Of a stretch of 64,000 bases of DNA, positions 21,978 through 35,600 are shown piece by piece. This DNA is from Asterias amurensis (Eukaryota > Echinodermata > Asteroidea > Forcipulatida > Asteriidae). A program made the translations under genes and the position numbers. Under the pieces are notes generated by a model. The model was not told the DNA's origin and searched no databases. It saw only the letters and a program-made list of their open reading frames with translations. The DNA lies in assembly GCF_032118995.1 (NCBI RefSeq), contig NC_092650.1, positions 15,704,501-15,768,500 on the forward strand, given 5' to 3'. Position 1 is the stretch's first letter, and each line of letters begins with the position of its first letter.

Positions 21978-22455
21978 GTGGGTGTGTATAAACCTTTGTT
22001 TATGACCGGTAAAAAGTGTTCATGGGAGTGACACGCGATCTTGCACCTGTTCTTTTAAGACAGTTTCGAGCGAGAGCAACGGCTGAAACAGTTGTGCCAC
22101 ATCACGCGATACGCGCGACGCGCACAGCATTCCCTTATAAGGAGTTGTTAACCAGAGGGCGGCGGAGGGCTTTACCATTTCATAGCTGGAGGGGTGTTGT
22201 GTTGAAAGAAATCATTTAACAATTTTAATGTTTGCATTTATTTTACTTTTTGACCAAAAGGTGATGATGTTTTTGACCGAAAAGGTATTTATGAATGGGA
22301 ATCAAAGTGTGATGAATCGGTTTTCAACTAGTGGTTTAAACCCGCCGAGGCCTGGTTCTTTCAATTTACCGTGACTTCGTATCGGTAAAATTTTCAAGAA
22401 CCAGCTATAGCCTCGTTGGGATTAAACCACTTTGAAAACCTCTTCACACACATTG
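21978..22455 (+). mobile_element. Family G element, copy 1
   Basis: Shares its whole length with the inverted copy at 61061-61549. It contains an internal hairpin: GTGGTTTAAACCCGCCGAGG ... CCTCGTTGGGATTAAACCAC. No coding capacity. Confidence 0.8.
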
Positions 22456-22507
22456 ATGATTCCCTTATTTAGCCTATTATATTTGTAAAAGAAAGGTCCA
22501 ACGTTTA

Positions 22508-22897
22508 TTAAAGGAACACGTTGCCTTGGATCGGTCGAGTTGGTCTTTGAAAAGCGTTTGTAACCGTTTTTTATAAAATGCATATGGGTAGAAAGATGTT
22601 GTAAAAGTAGAATACAATGATCCACACAAACATGCCTCGAAATTGCGTGGTTTTCCTTTTACCTCGTCGACTAACACGTCGGCCATTTATGGGGGTCAAA
22701 ATTTTGACTCCCATAAATGGCCGACCATGTTAGTTCGCACAGTAGAAGGAAAACCAGGCAATTTCGAGGCAAACTTGTGTGGATCATTGTATTCTACTTT
22801 TAAAACATCTTTCCAACCATATGCATTTTATAAAAAACGGTTACAAACGCTTTTGTTTTGACCAACTCGTCCGATCCAAGGCAACGTGTTCCTTTAA
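22508..22897. mobile_element. Family B foldback element, copy 2
   Basis: Same palindrome as 12850-13238, TTAA at both ends, high identity by eye. Confidence 0.95.
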
Positions 22898-23666
22898 TAT
22901 TTGTTTAGGTTATTCGCCGCCCGCCGCTCAGCTGCTTTGTGGGCCTCTTTATACGGGGCGTAGTTTTTTTGTTTTGTTTTAAGAAATTAACGGTTTTCTT
23001 CTCCAGGATTTACCACGCTTTGGTACTAGAATAAGATTAATATAAGTTATAACAACTCAAATTAACACACTGAGCATGGACTGGTCCTTGCTCTATGAAT
23101 TCACGACATAGCTGAAGAAGATTTATTAATTTTTACCGAACATACGAGGTGATTATCGGAAATTGTGGTTTATTTTGGGAAACCACAGACTGCAATGAAA
23201 AAGTTGAAATCTTTTTCAGAACTTGAAAAATAATATCCAAGGAACGTGAACAAACCTGAAACCACTGGTTAAAAGACTACTAAACATTTTTACGTCAACA
23301 GGTGACACCCCGCCCCACACACCACACGGCACTGCTAGCTAGGATTTAGCAGTGCGCATGCGCGAGTTGAGCAGCGCCATTCTTACAACTAAGAGGATGT
23401 GACTCGGTGACGTAGTTCTTAATTTCACCAAGAAAAGGTAAATCTTTTTTTTTCTTTTAAATTCTTCCTGTCGAAATGCATTTCCGTAAAACCGCTGGTA
23501 ATTCGTGCATGGTAGTCTTTGGTTATATAGCACTTAAAATACATGTACAAAATCCGCTCAATTTCCTTATGACTCCGAGCCCCAAAACACACTGTCATGA
23601 ATGCGTGTTCGTTCTGTTTACTGTGTGCCACTCACTGCGGCGGTGCCACAGTAGTTTACTTTACAG

Positions 23667-26600
23667 GACCTGCCTTACCGCATGGTATTCAGTAAAAGAG
23701 CCAAGTCAAAGAGTAAGTGGGAGCTAAGTAATACGATGCTCAAAATTAAAATCCCATATTCCTAATCTATTTAAATCATAAACAATGATTAATATTATTG
23801 ATTCTCATGTTCCTGCTTTGTCTTCAAGACCAGACTGAACGGTGACACCTTCAGTTAAAAATCCATCCCCCCACACAAAATTCTTAAATGCTTTGACTTG
23901 CACAGTATGCGTATCTTTTAAATGCTTTGACTTGCACAGTATGCATATCTTTTGCCTTGAGTTTATGTCTGCACCTGCTAGTTTGCACCTCAACCAATGT
24001 GCGTGTATACTCCAGAGGAGGTTTCTGCATGATGATGATCTGAATAAATAATTAGTACCGCTTCTTCCTTGGCCCTATGTCTATCTACTCCATGCCAGGA
24101 GGTGAAATCGTTGTTTTAATAGAAACATCGTTTTTATGCGGATATCCTTTCCCCCATTTGTGTCACTTACCGTAGCGGGCACATTGGCCTGAAGAGCACA
24201 TTCAGTCGAATGTGCCGTTAGTCTTGGTGTATCTCTAGTCTTGGTGTATCTCAAAAACATCGTCTGCTCAATGGTTGTATATATCTGCCATCTCATATCT
24301 GCGTTTATTGAGTCTCGTCTATAAATCTCTCATTAGGTTTTCCATACACGAATTGGGTTTTTCCATTTTTTTTTTTACGTGCATGTCGTTCACGCTCAGA
24401 ATGGTTAAGTCCAACTCTGTCACGGCTCAGCACGTCATCAATTATTCGGGTTGGGATTATTCCATTCATAGAGGGCGTTCTGAGTGGTGATCGGTGATCT
24501 CTGTGGCGCGGAGCCAATAGAGGGGGTTTCGTGATAGTTGAGTATTGCACCACTACAATGCACATTATCGATTCGATCAGCATGCCTAGTCTGTTTAAAA
24601 AAAATTACTAGTCTTACAGTTGGACATCGTGCGTACCATACAGTTGTCAAAGTGTCTGACGGGTCAAGTTGATATGACCCGTGGAATCGTCAAGTACGAA
24701 TTGTTTGAACTCCACTTCTTACTCGTGACCATGTGCACCGTTAAACTTCATAATAACATCTGTTATTGTGGTTGATATATAGGGCCTACTGGCTCTCAGA
24801 TCTCTTTTTCATTACAGAAAATGATATGAATCACATCTAGCCTTTTTAATGGAAGTTTTTATACTTTATTTGCAGATGTGGTTGAAGATGCATTCAAGAT
24901 GTTTCAAGACTCAAGGTCGGATCTGCACATCAAGCTTGCAAGAAGAAGATTGGAATCAGGTCAGTGCAGATCGCATCCAGAAATGGATCCAATTGTATCA
25001 ATAAAACATTAATTCTGTAAATCTATACTCTTTAGTAAACAATCACAGTGCTAACTGTTGCTTAAGTAAATTCCATTAATGATTGATGTAAAATTACAAA
25101 TTCCTATGTTATGACAATCAGGGTTAAAATTTTGTAAATGGTTCGGCAGAACTCATGCAGCATCAACTTGTAAGTCCACTCAAGATGAATGGCCTATTTT
25201 TATTGTTTATGTATATCCACATTATGTTTTTCGAATGGACCATGCAATACTACATATAAAATAGTATCAAAAAATCATTGAGGTCTTTAGAAGTCCACAC
25301 TTATTATTGATATATCCAAATCATTTAATTTACTACATACAATGGCTTTTGTGGAAATTGATTTAGTCAGAGAATAGACTCTGAATTGTAGAATCATTTA
25401 ACTACAAAAGTACTTGCCTTCAGCTCGTACATTCCATAAACAATTAGCCATTGATACACTTTCATATGTGCTGCTCAGAACTATAAGGTCGCTAGATTTT
25501 TTGTATTTTTAATGATCTCCAGATCATTAGGTGAAAAACGCATACAAATTTGAAAAAAGTAGATAAAAATCAACAAATTAAAATTTTACTTTGAAATGAT
25601 AGTTTCTATTTGCCAAACAATTTGAAGAACACTATTGATCAATAAACCCCATTTACTAGAAGCTCAACAATACTGGCTTAAATTGATGATGTGGTTCTGT
25701 TTGAGGCCAAGTTGTGGGTGGAGAATCTTGGTGAGATGTTGGCCTTGTTGTAGGTTGTTGAAACCCTGGGCGCTACAATGGGGCAGAGGGGAACATTGGG
25801 ATTGTGAATCTTGGGTTGACCGAAGAAACAAGGGCAGGTTGATGCAGAGGTCTTTTGATGGTAGTACCTGGGTGAGCTGATGGCCTTAGACTGATGGAGA
25901 GATCGGAGCTTGTTGCTGATCTTGCGTTTAATGGCCAAGATGTGTTTTTTTTGGTAGGCGTCTGTAAGTGTCAGTCGACAGAATTTAGTCACCTTGTGGT
26001 CATACTTAGTGGTAGATATGTCCACAGTGGTGTGTCGGCTGGCATGAAGTGGATGGATTGGTCTTTAGGTAGGGCTTAGATGGCAGCATTCTACTGCTTG
26101 CTTTTGAATGGTCTTGGTAGGTTGGTGTTCTTGAGGATTAGCAGGATCTGGATATGGACCTGAGTTAGGTTTAGGGTAGAGTTATGGTTGAGTTAACGTT
26201 AGGGTTTGTGGTCGAGTCCACATCTGACCTCAAGGAGACTGCGATTCTGTCGACCAACACTTACATACATTTACCAAGAAACTCCATTCTGACCATCAAA
26301 CACAAGATCAGCAACAAGCTCCAGTCTCTCCATCAGTCTTGTCTCAAGCCATCAGCACACCCAGGCCATCTCAAGACTTCTGCATCCCTTGCCCTTGTTT
26401 CTTCGGTCAACCCAAGATTCACAATCCCGATATTCCCCTCCATCCCATCGTGGCGCCCAGGGTTTCAACAATCTACAACAAGGCCAGACATCTCACAAAG
26501 ATTCTCCACCCACTACTTGGCCTCAAACAGTACCACATCACCAATTTAAGCTAGTTCGTCAACATCATAAATGACATTCACCTTGGTCAAACCAACATTC

Positions 26601-29600
26601 TTGAGAGTTTTGACAAAGTCTCTCTTTTCACCAACATATCTAAGAAAGAAACATGTCTCATCGTCAAATAATGCCTACAAGTTAATCCCTCCATGACAGA
26701 CCCCACAAGCCTCACTGTTCAACAAGTCATCTATTTTCTCATTACCTGCATATTTTCATCAAGCTTCTGATTGAGGGACTAGTTCTATGATTTACATGTT
26801 TCTAGTAGGCTTCATTATGGTCTTCCTTGCACACACTTAAATACCTCAATGATTTCTGATACTATTTTATGTGTAGTAATTGCATTGTTTATTCTAAAAA
26901 CATGATATGAGTTATTTGTAACATATACAAATAGGGAATTCACCTTGAATGGACTTTTCACAGGACTCGGGAAAGTACTGAGTAAACAGTGTTAACACAC
27001 ATTGGTGTAAGGGTTAAACCAAAATTATCAATCTTTATCCTGGATGCAAATTTAACATCTTTTAAAATAGGAATGGTAGTTTTACATGGATCATTACTAA
27101 ATTTTACCAAAGCAACAGCTGTCACTGCAGTGCTCAGAACTATAATACAGTCTTAACAGTAATGCAATTTGTATGGGTCTCATAAAAATGCGTTGCATAT
27201 TGTTTAGCTCCTGGTAATTGTATATGAAATAAATTAAATAAATTTTATTTCTCAATAATAAGTGTAGATTCCGAAGATTACCCAATACCCATGTATGCAC
27301 ATTTTCAGTAATTTTACGAACGGCCACAAATCCCTGGCAGCCAAAAATGTATTTTTGGAGAAACCATTTTAAAGTTTAAAAGTTAATTTTGAAATTACTG
27401 GCTGGTACATGGAGACTATTCACGGTTTAATTTTTTGAAATTTTACACTGACAGCTACTTGGTCCTGTTACCGTAAACGTTAAAATTCAACAGTAACTTT
27501 TATCATCTTGTTGTTGATTTGTTGAGGAACATTACATAATTGGTATGAACAAAACTTGTCGAAGATCACAGATTTACATCAAACTTACTAGGTCTGTTGA
27601 TGATTGACACTGACTGTAGAAAACATCCCTTTAAATGTGTCTGAAATGTCATATTTTATGAGAAGTTTATAAAACTAATTTCCCGTTTTGAGTTCGTTGC
27701 ACAGTGAGCGAAAATGTGTTATAAATTTTCACTATTTTCTCATGACCCAGGTGGCTGTTCGGTTTTTAGCCTATACAGGTTTGTTTATGTACATTGTAAA
27801 TGGTGGATTTTGTAAAGTGCTTACACTGCCAGGAGTACCAGCAACTGTTTTGTTAGCAAAAACCAATAATGTAATGTTGCTCAATGCTTTAAACATATCT
27901 TTTACATATTGTATTTTGTGTAATAGTGTGATGAATTGGTTATGAGGCTAATTATTAAGTTGTTTGCTTGTGAGACAGCCATGTATGGGACCATGGTTCC
28001 TTTGTAATTTTCCTGAAATATAAAGAGAATTTTATCAAAGGGTGTATAGAGGCACTGGACAATATTGGTAATTACTCAAAATAATTTTTAGCATAGAAAG
28101 ACCTACTTGGTAACCAGCAATAGAGAGCTGTTGATAGTATGAAACTTTATGAGAAACGGCTTCCCCTGAAGTAACATATAACGTTTGTTTAGAAAGAGGT
28201 GATTTCTCATTCAAACAAGAAAATACTTCAGCTTATATGCATCTGAAAGCACACACGTTTATGCAACAAGGGTGTTTCGATGACCAATTGAGTCCAAATT
28301 TTCACAGGTTTGTTTTTTGATGTATGCGTTAGGATACACCAAGTGAGAATACTGGTCTTTGTCGGTTACCAAACATGTCAAGTACCTTTAAATGCTTTAT
28401 ACAGTGTGTATGATTCTTTGAGTTTATTTTATAAACTATATTTTTATAATTTTGAGTAGGAGTCTACATGTACTTTATAAAACAGTATTCACATCTCTGG
28501 CAAAAATGATAGCATTCTTTATAGTTCAATGTCTGATCATCTTGCAATAATTGCAGTACTATGAAGGGAATATTTAACATTTATTCATTTAGCACATTCT
28601 GTTTCAACTTTGATCTTGCATTGCGTCTCTATTGCTGTTCGCTATTTTAATTTCAATTTAAGTTTCACATTGTTTAAATTTTATTTTATCTATCATAATA
28701 GTGTGATTGCAGAAAACAAATCACATACGTTTTATGAAGTGTGCCTACTCCTGTTTGAGTCTGGGGGACTTGTGTGACTAGGGTCGACACTATTGATTGC
28801 TTAGACGAGTCAGGACAATCGCTATTCAACTACTAGGTTAATCATGCTGCCTCCAACATCACTGACATCAGTGACACAATCTATCAATCCTTTCAGCAGG
28901 AATTTTAGTATATTGCGCCTGCAGCAAGACAAATGCTACATTGCATCTCGGGAATTAAAAATTACTCGCAACTACATGTAGTACAAATTCGCAACTGTTT
29001 GTGGTGCGACTAGTGAAGTAGTAAATGTCACTAGTTGCCCAGGCTTACCACTGTTGTTAATACCTATGTTAATATGTTGTCTTTTTTACAGTTTAATTTC
29101 TACATTATATTACCATTTAAAATCTTTTATTAAAGGCACTGGACACTACTGGTAATTACTCAAAGTAATTGTTGGCATAAAAACCTACTTGGTAAACTTA
29201 CTTGAAAATGAAGTAAATTGTGCCCGAGTCTTGTTTACCACTTTTGTGCTCTCCCTCTCTTTCAGAGATAGGTAGTCTTTTGTGCAGGAGAAATCATCAT
29301 CTTAATTGTCAGCACAAACACAATATTTGTACCCAATGGAGATACTGGTGGTGGTAGACAGAGAAATACTTTAGGCCTGCAGCCTTTTTCAGTTGAAGCC
29401 CAATTGATCAAATGAGCTAATATTTTCACAGAATTGTTACTTTGTGCATGTTGGGATACACCAAGTGAGCTACTGGTCTTTGACAAATACCAAACGTATT
29501 CAGTGCCTTTAAGTAAAAACGGGGGGAAAATAGAGAAACCTAAAACAACATGTCATTTCTCTCAGTGGCCCTTAAACCACCAATCACATGAAATGCCTTC

Positions 29601-32600
29601 TACAAATTGTATTTCTTATGAGTTGGAACCGATATCACACAACACAAAAATGTCTGTTTGAAAATTTGTTTTCCATTGGTACTTGAGCGGTCACTCAAAT
29701 CATAGTAATTTAATTTGTTGTCATGATTGGTAATAAATTTTAAAAAAATTATGCAAGTCGCCAGACACCTGAGGCCTGATGCCACTTCAAGGTGTGAGCT
29801 ACAATTTTCTTTTTCAGAGGCCGTTGCCACCTACTCCTAGGGCTGAAACAGGGTTAACCCCTTTTAACCTCTATACGGATGTAGGCTTAGGTATTATCAG
29901 TCTGAAACCTGCCTGGTAGGGCAGAAAGCACTACGTCCCCAATTTTACGTAGCAATAAAGACATTTGTAAAGTGCATAATAATGCAAAAAGCCTCTCTAA
30001 GTGCATAGCTGGAACAATAAAGTGTATGTCTGATTCTTCTACTTGTATATAAGATATCAATCTGCTTCCAAAGAAGAAGTATAAATAATAAAAAGTGTAC
30101 ATTATTCCCATTTTTGCTTGTGATTTATGTATCTAGTAACTTTAAATGAATGTGTCATACAATGTAGTTACAATTCAGCTGTAATGTTGTGAAAACGTAA
30201 CCTCTAATCTATTGATCTATATATCTATCTTTCTTTCTTTCTTTGAACCTGTTGATCAATGGAGCCGAACAGCCAGCCACAGCGCTTTTCTCGAAATAGA
30301 TAATAGTTTAAAACTGACATTGGCTCTAACGACCGCGCTTAACTGGAAGTAAAGGTCAAATGGGGTCACACTCTGTGTAGCTTTTGTTTAAAAGTATGCA
30401 AAGCCCATGCAATGATTTATAGATTGTACAAATCCGTTGTGTGGTTTATGTGTTATGTTTTTTAAAATTATATTTAACTTTTATTTAATACATTGCAGTA
30501 CATAATGTAGGATTTAAGTTGACCAAGACATGGGGACAAAAAATCACCCAAAATATTCAACATGGTGTTGGAAGAGGTTTTCAAGAACACTTTACTGGAT
30601 GAGAAGGAAGGGGTACATTATCGATGGAGAAATGTTATTAGATCTATGCTTTGCTGATGATGTGGCTCTATCACCCCTTCTGCTAATGAGTTAGAAGTGC
30701 AAATAAATGAAGTAAACAGCAAAAATAAAGACAATTATTTGAAGATGCACAAGGAAAACTTCATGACCAACTTCAATACAGAGGGTCAATGAATATAAAT
30801 ACTGTACCAAACAGTAAAACTGAACGACATCACAAAAGATGAAGCATCAACCAGGATTAAGACAGGATGGAGCTCCTGTGGACGACACAGATGACCATTT
30901 TGTGATAGGAACATACCTATGTATGGTGTTGAGGAGAAAAATAATAGGATCAGTGTGGGCTATCGACAATAACTTATGGAGCAGAAACAGAGACAGACAA
31001 CAACAAAACTTATAGAACATAAACTCTGCACACCAACAAAAGCAATGGAGAGACGAGTGCTACATTTCTTAATACAAAGACAGGATTAAATGCACGGAAA
31101 CAAGAGAGAACAGAGGAAAATATGAAAAAGCCTATATGGAGATAGGATGGACACTTTACCCTTAGAACTGACAATATATGGACAACAAGAATCATGGATT
31201 GGCAACCAGGGAAAGAGGTACAAGTAGACAGAGAAGAAGATCACCACGGAGAGATGACATCATGCAGGAGCAACATGAACCAGAACTGCAAGTAATAAAA
31301 ATGAATGGCATTTACATGAGGAGGGACATACCCTACACTGGATGCATACACAGCCTAAGTGATGATCTTTAAAAGTACATAAATGTGACATCACTTACGA
31401 TGTAACTGAATAATTGTCATCTCTGAATATCTAACTAAATGTGAAATTTCTGTGGGAGCTGCTGCTCGCTGGATGTTTCCGGTATGGAATCGATAAAGTG
31501 GAACTGAAACTGAACGACTGTTTTCGGGTACCCATAACTAACTGCTACGGGCTTACAGTGGACCAAATTGTTCTGGATTGTGGACTCCAAGAGTGGATAA
31601 TGGAGTGAAGACCTGTGTGGATAATGCTAATTGCGTGCGTGCTTCCAGTGTACAGTATGGGCGCGGATCTGCATTTCTGGTGACTTAAACATCATGGAAG
31701 ATGATGGTATTGTTCTCCTTTAGTTCCATGGTCAATTTGATGAGTGCATGCTGGTTGTTCAGGTGTTGGAGGAACTGATGATCAAGTGTTGTCTTGACAA
31801 AACTGACACGAATGTTGAACTTGTGTTGGTGATATGGTGCTGTGAGGCAAATTGGGTGGAGGATCTTGGTGAGATGTCTGGCCATGTTGTAGGTTGGTGA
31901 ACCCCTGGACACCACTGTCGTGGAGGGGAGCATCAAGATTGTGTATCTTGGGTTGTCTGAGGAAACGAGGGCAGGGGATTCAGAGAGCTCTAGAATGCAA
32001 ATTAAAATTACGCTAAACTGGTGCGCTAATGGCTTGAAACAAATGGAGCTGCTATGTGATCTTGCATTCAATATCAGGAATGGGGTTTCTTGTAGGTGTC
32101 TATCTCCTAACACAACTCCAACACTCATCCTTACCCTAACCCTAGTTCTACCCGGGAGTTCTATCACCCTAACCCTTAATGTAACCCTAACCCCTCACTC
32201 ATGACCACACTTACCGACACACACGACTAGGCCTACAACCGACCCTTACAGACACCAACCTTCACTTAGACACCAACTGACACTTACAGATACCTACCAA
32301 AGAAACCCCATTCAAGATATTAAATGAAAGATCACATACCAGTTCCGGTCTCAAGCCTAAGTGTTTGATGCAGCGCTATGTGGCAGCTTTTGCTATTGCT
32401 CTACTGCAAATGTCTCTGTCTTCTCTGTTTTCGTACTGCATTGGTTGTCTGCATATGTGCATGTCGTTTTCAAGGTGTTTGAAGTTTGATACGCCTGGAG
32501 AGTTGTGCCATCCCTCATATGGACAGGCGGGTCATTGATGTTGCTTTGTAATCGATCACCGTTTCTTCAACAAAAGATACAGATGCTGATTGCTGATGCC

Positions 32601-35600
32601 AAGATCAGGAGAGCATACTATAATCTGACAAATTCTGCAGTGCCAATCTCAAGGACATACTGTATACTACTCCTGCAAATTCTCCAGTGCCAATCCAAAG
32701 GACACTGTGCTGACGCAAATTCTCCAGTGCCAACCCCAAGGACACTGTGCTTACGCAAATTATCCAGTGCCAATCCCAAGGACACTGTGCTTACACAAAT
32801 TCTGCAGTGCCAATCCCAAGGACACTGTGCTTACACAAATTCTCCAGTGCCAACCCCAAGGACACTGTGCTTGCGCAAATTCTCCAGTGCCAATCACAAA
32901 GGACATTGTGCATACGTCTCTGACAAATTCTCCAGTGCCAATCCCATGGACATTGTGCCTACGCAAACTCTCCAGTGCCAATCCCAAGGACACTGTGTGC
33001 ACACTGCTCTGACAAATTCTCTGGTGCCAATCCCAAGGACTTTGTGCACACTACTTTGACGATGTCTGCAGTGCTAATCCTAAGGAAATTGTGCTTACGC
33101 AAATTCTCTAGTGCCAATCCCAAGGAAATTGTAAACCACAAATATGGTCCATTGACTACTGTTGAATAACTCGCTGAAGATATTCTACTTTGAAAGCTGG
33201 AGATATTCTACTTTGAAAACTCATCCCCGGCAGACAAAGATGCCCAAAAAAGACCTTTTTTGACCAATTGATGGAGGATACTGGATGCAGGTTCGGAAAT
33301 CAACAGAGAAAGATGGAAGAAACATGTCAAAGAAAGCTGAGAACGCCGTACCTGATGAACATGATGAATATCTGTACCAACTGTAAAGCTAATGTCATGA
33401 AATAATAGTTACATGTAATAACTAGCTTAAACTAATTAGTTAATTTCCTTAATATTGACATAAAAAATGTCTGAATGAGAACCTTATCAATTACTTATAA
33501 TAAGTTTACAAGGTATTTGCATATCAAAACACTTGATGCATAGAAATACATGTATGTTATAAATCTTGTCTGAAGTATGATCCCATGTGACCTTTACTTC
33601 TGGCCAAATTTCAGAATTCAAAAGTTCATGTCTCATGAACCAAACTAAATTCATCTTGTGGGGGACGTTAAATCAATGCAAGCACATTGAGATAGGTATT
33701 GTGAAATGCGCGCTATAAAAGTTTTATTATTAATTTTATTTATTTAATATTACAAAAATCTGGAGAGCCATAAAAGTCCCAAATGGAAGCACCATATGTT
33801 GTATTGAATAGGTTCACTGTGCTCCTTTTCTATTTCCTCTTCTACTTCCCCTTCTCTCTTTTCAAGGAACACCTTGCCAGTTTAGTTTTAGCTTTTGTTT
33901 AGTGTATATATTAGGAGGCGCCTGGACCCCGGAATGGTCGACACTTCATTGATGTCAGTTGGAGTATATACACACAGATCTCCTGCTGGCGGGAAAGGCG
34001 TATCCCCACACTGCGGTATGGGTACTGGCCTGGTGTTCTACATTACTCTTTCTGTTGTCTTCCTCAACCCTCTTTACATATATAGGTTATATTTTGTCCA
34101 GACTATTCCAACAAAGAATGCCACAGTGGACAGTACCATTTGTGGACTTGTATAAAGATTTTAGTAGTACTGCTGGTTTAGTGGGAATGATATTTGAGGT
34201 TAGTGTAAAACAAGGTTGAAACAGATATGTAAAACATTATCCTTACACATTTTTGTAAATTAAGATAAATGTCAGTAGATTTGAACATTTTTAAGTTTCC
34301 AATGAGGCCCAGAGTTTTTAAAGCCATTGGACATTTGAAGAAGAGAAACAAAAAAAGTTCACAGATTTACAAATAACTTACAGGGTTTACAGGAGGTAAT
34401 GGTGAAATACTTCTCTTGAAATATTACTCCATGAAATGCTTTACTTTTTGAGAAAACATTAAAACAATATCAATTATCTATATCAAGATTTACGGATTTA
34501 TTTTAAACACATGTCATGAAACGGCGAAACAAGGGTGGGTTTTCCCGTTATTTTCTCCCGACTCCGTTGACTGATTGAGCCTTAATTTTTACAGGTTTGT
34601 TATATTAAATTTAAGTTGTGATACATGAAGTGTGGGCCTTGGACACTACTGTTTACCGAAAGTGTCCAATGCTTTCAAATAGCCAGTTTTAGAGATTACT
34701 TGAACTGCATGTTTCATGAAAGTTAGCAGATTGTTACATTCAGGGGTATATGGACTACCCCAAGTCAAACTGAGTAACTATGGTAAAATAAAAGAATTGT
34801 ACTGGTTAGTAATATGCTTCTTGGAAGAAAATACTTTTGAAGGTTCATTATACAAATAGCTGTTACAATTATCAATATGTTTATTCTGCGTTAAATTCAA
34901 TATACATGTAGATTCCCAAAAATTTAGTACCGTTTCCCTGAGCTAAAGGAGAATAGACGAGAAAGTGTAGTTTCGCGGATAGTATATGAGCTGAAGGCGA
35001 GTAGAATGCGGTAACGAATTTACATTAGGATTAGTCTATTCTCTGACTTAAACTTTTGTCATTGATTATGTTTCAGTTAAATGGTTTTCTCAATAATAAG
35101 TGTACATTCATAAGATTACTGATATGCAAACATATTTATATGCTAATCTACTGGTCAGCATTCATTTGGTGTACGATCTTCTAAGAGAACAACATGCGGA
35201 CCAAGAGAGGCCATCAGCAAAGCTCGATACTACACATGCGGACCAAGAGAGGCCATTAGCAAAGCTCGATACTACAGAGTCTGTAGCACGTTCAAATACA
35301 TGTTTCGTCTCTTTCAACTCGCGAGAACTGGCATCTTCATCAAAAGACGGCCATCATCTCACATTATTGTTACCATTGTGATTCTAAAGTAAATTCATCT
35401 TGCTATTGATTAGATTGTCTATCATAGCTTTTACAGATTATGTCTTTATAGTATAGTGTGACGACTTTTTCAATATATCCGGCCTAGTTGTTAAAGGCAC
35501 TGGACACATTTGGTAAGAAAGACCAGTATTCTCACTTGGTGTATCCCACAACACATGTATGCTTAAAATAACAATCAGTGAAACTTTGGGCTCAATTTGT

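Noticed and set aside
32505-33169. Frames of 60-184 codons with PVPIPRTLCLRK-type repeats
   Set aside because: They follow the 40-bp minisatellite and shift frame between units.
33895-34219. Two overlapping 86-codon plus-strand frames, one hydrophobic
   Set aside because: No recognised family, no phase agreement with neighbouring candidate exons, two frames open at once.
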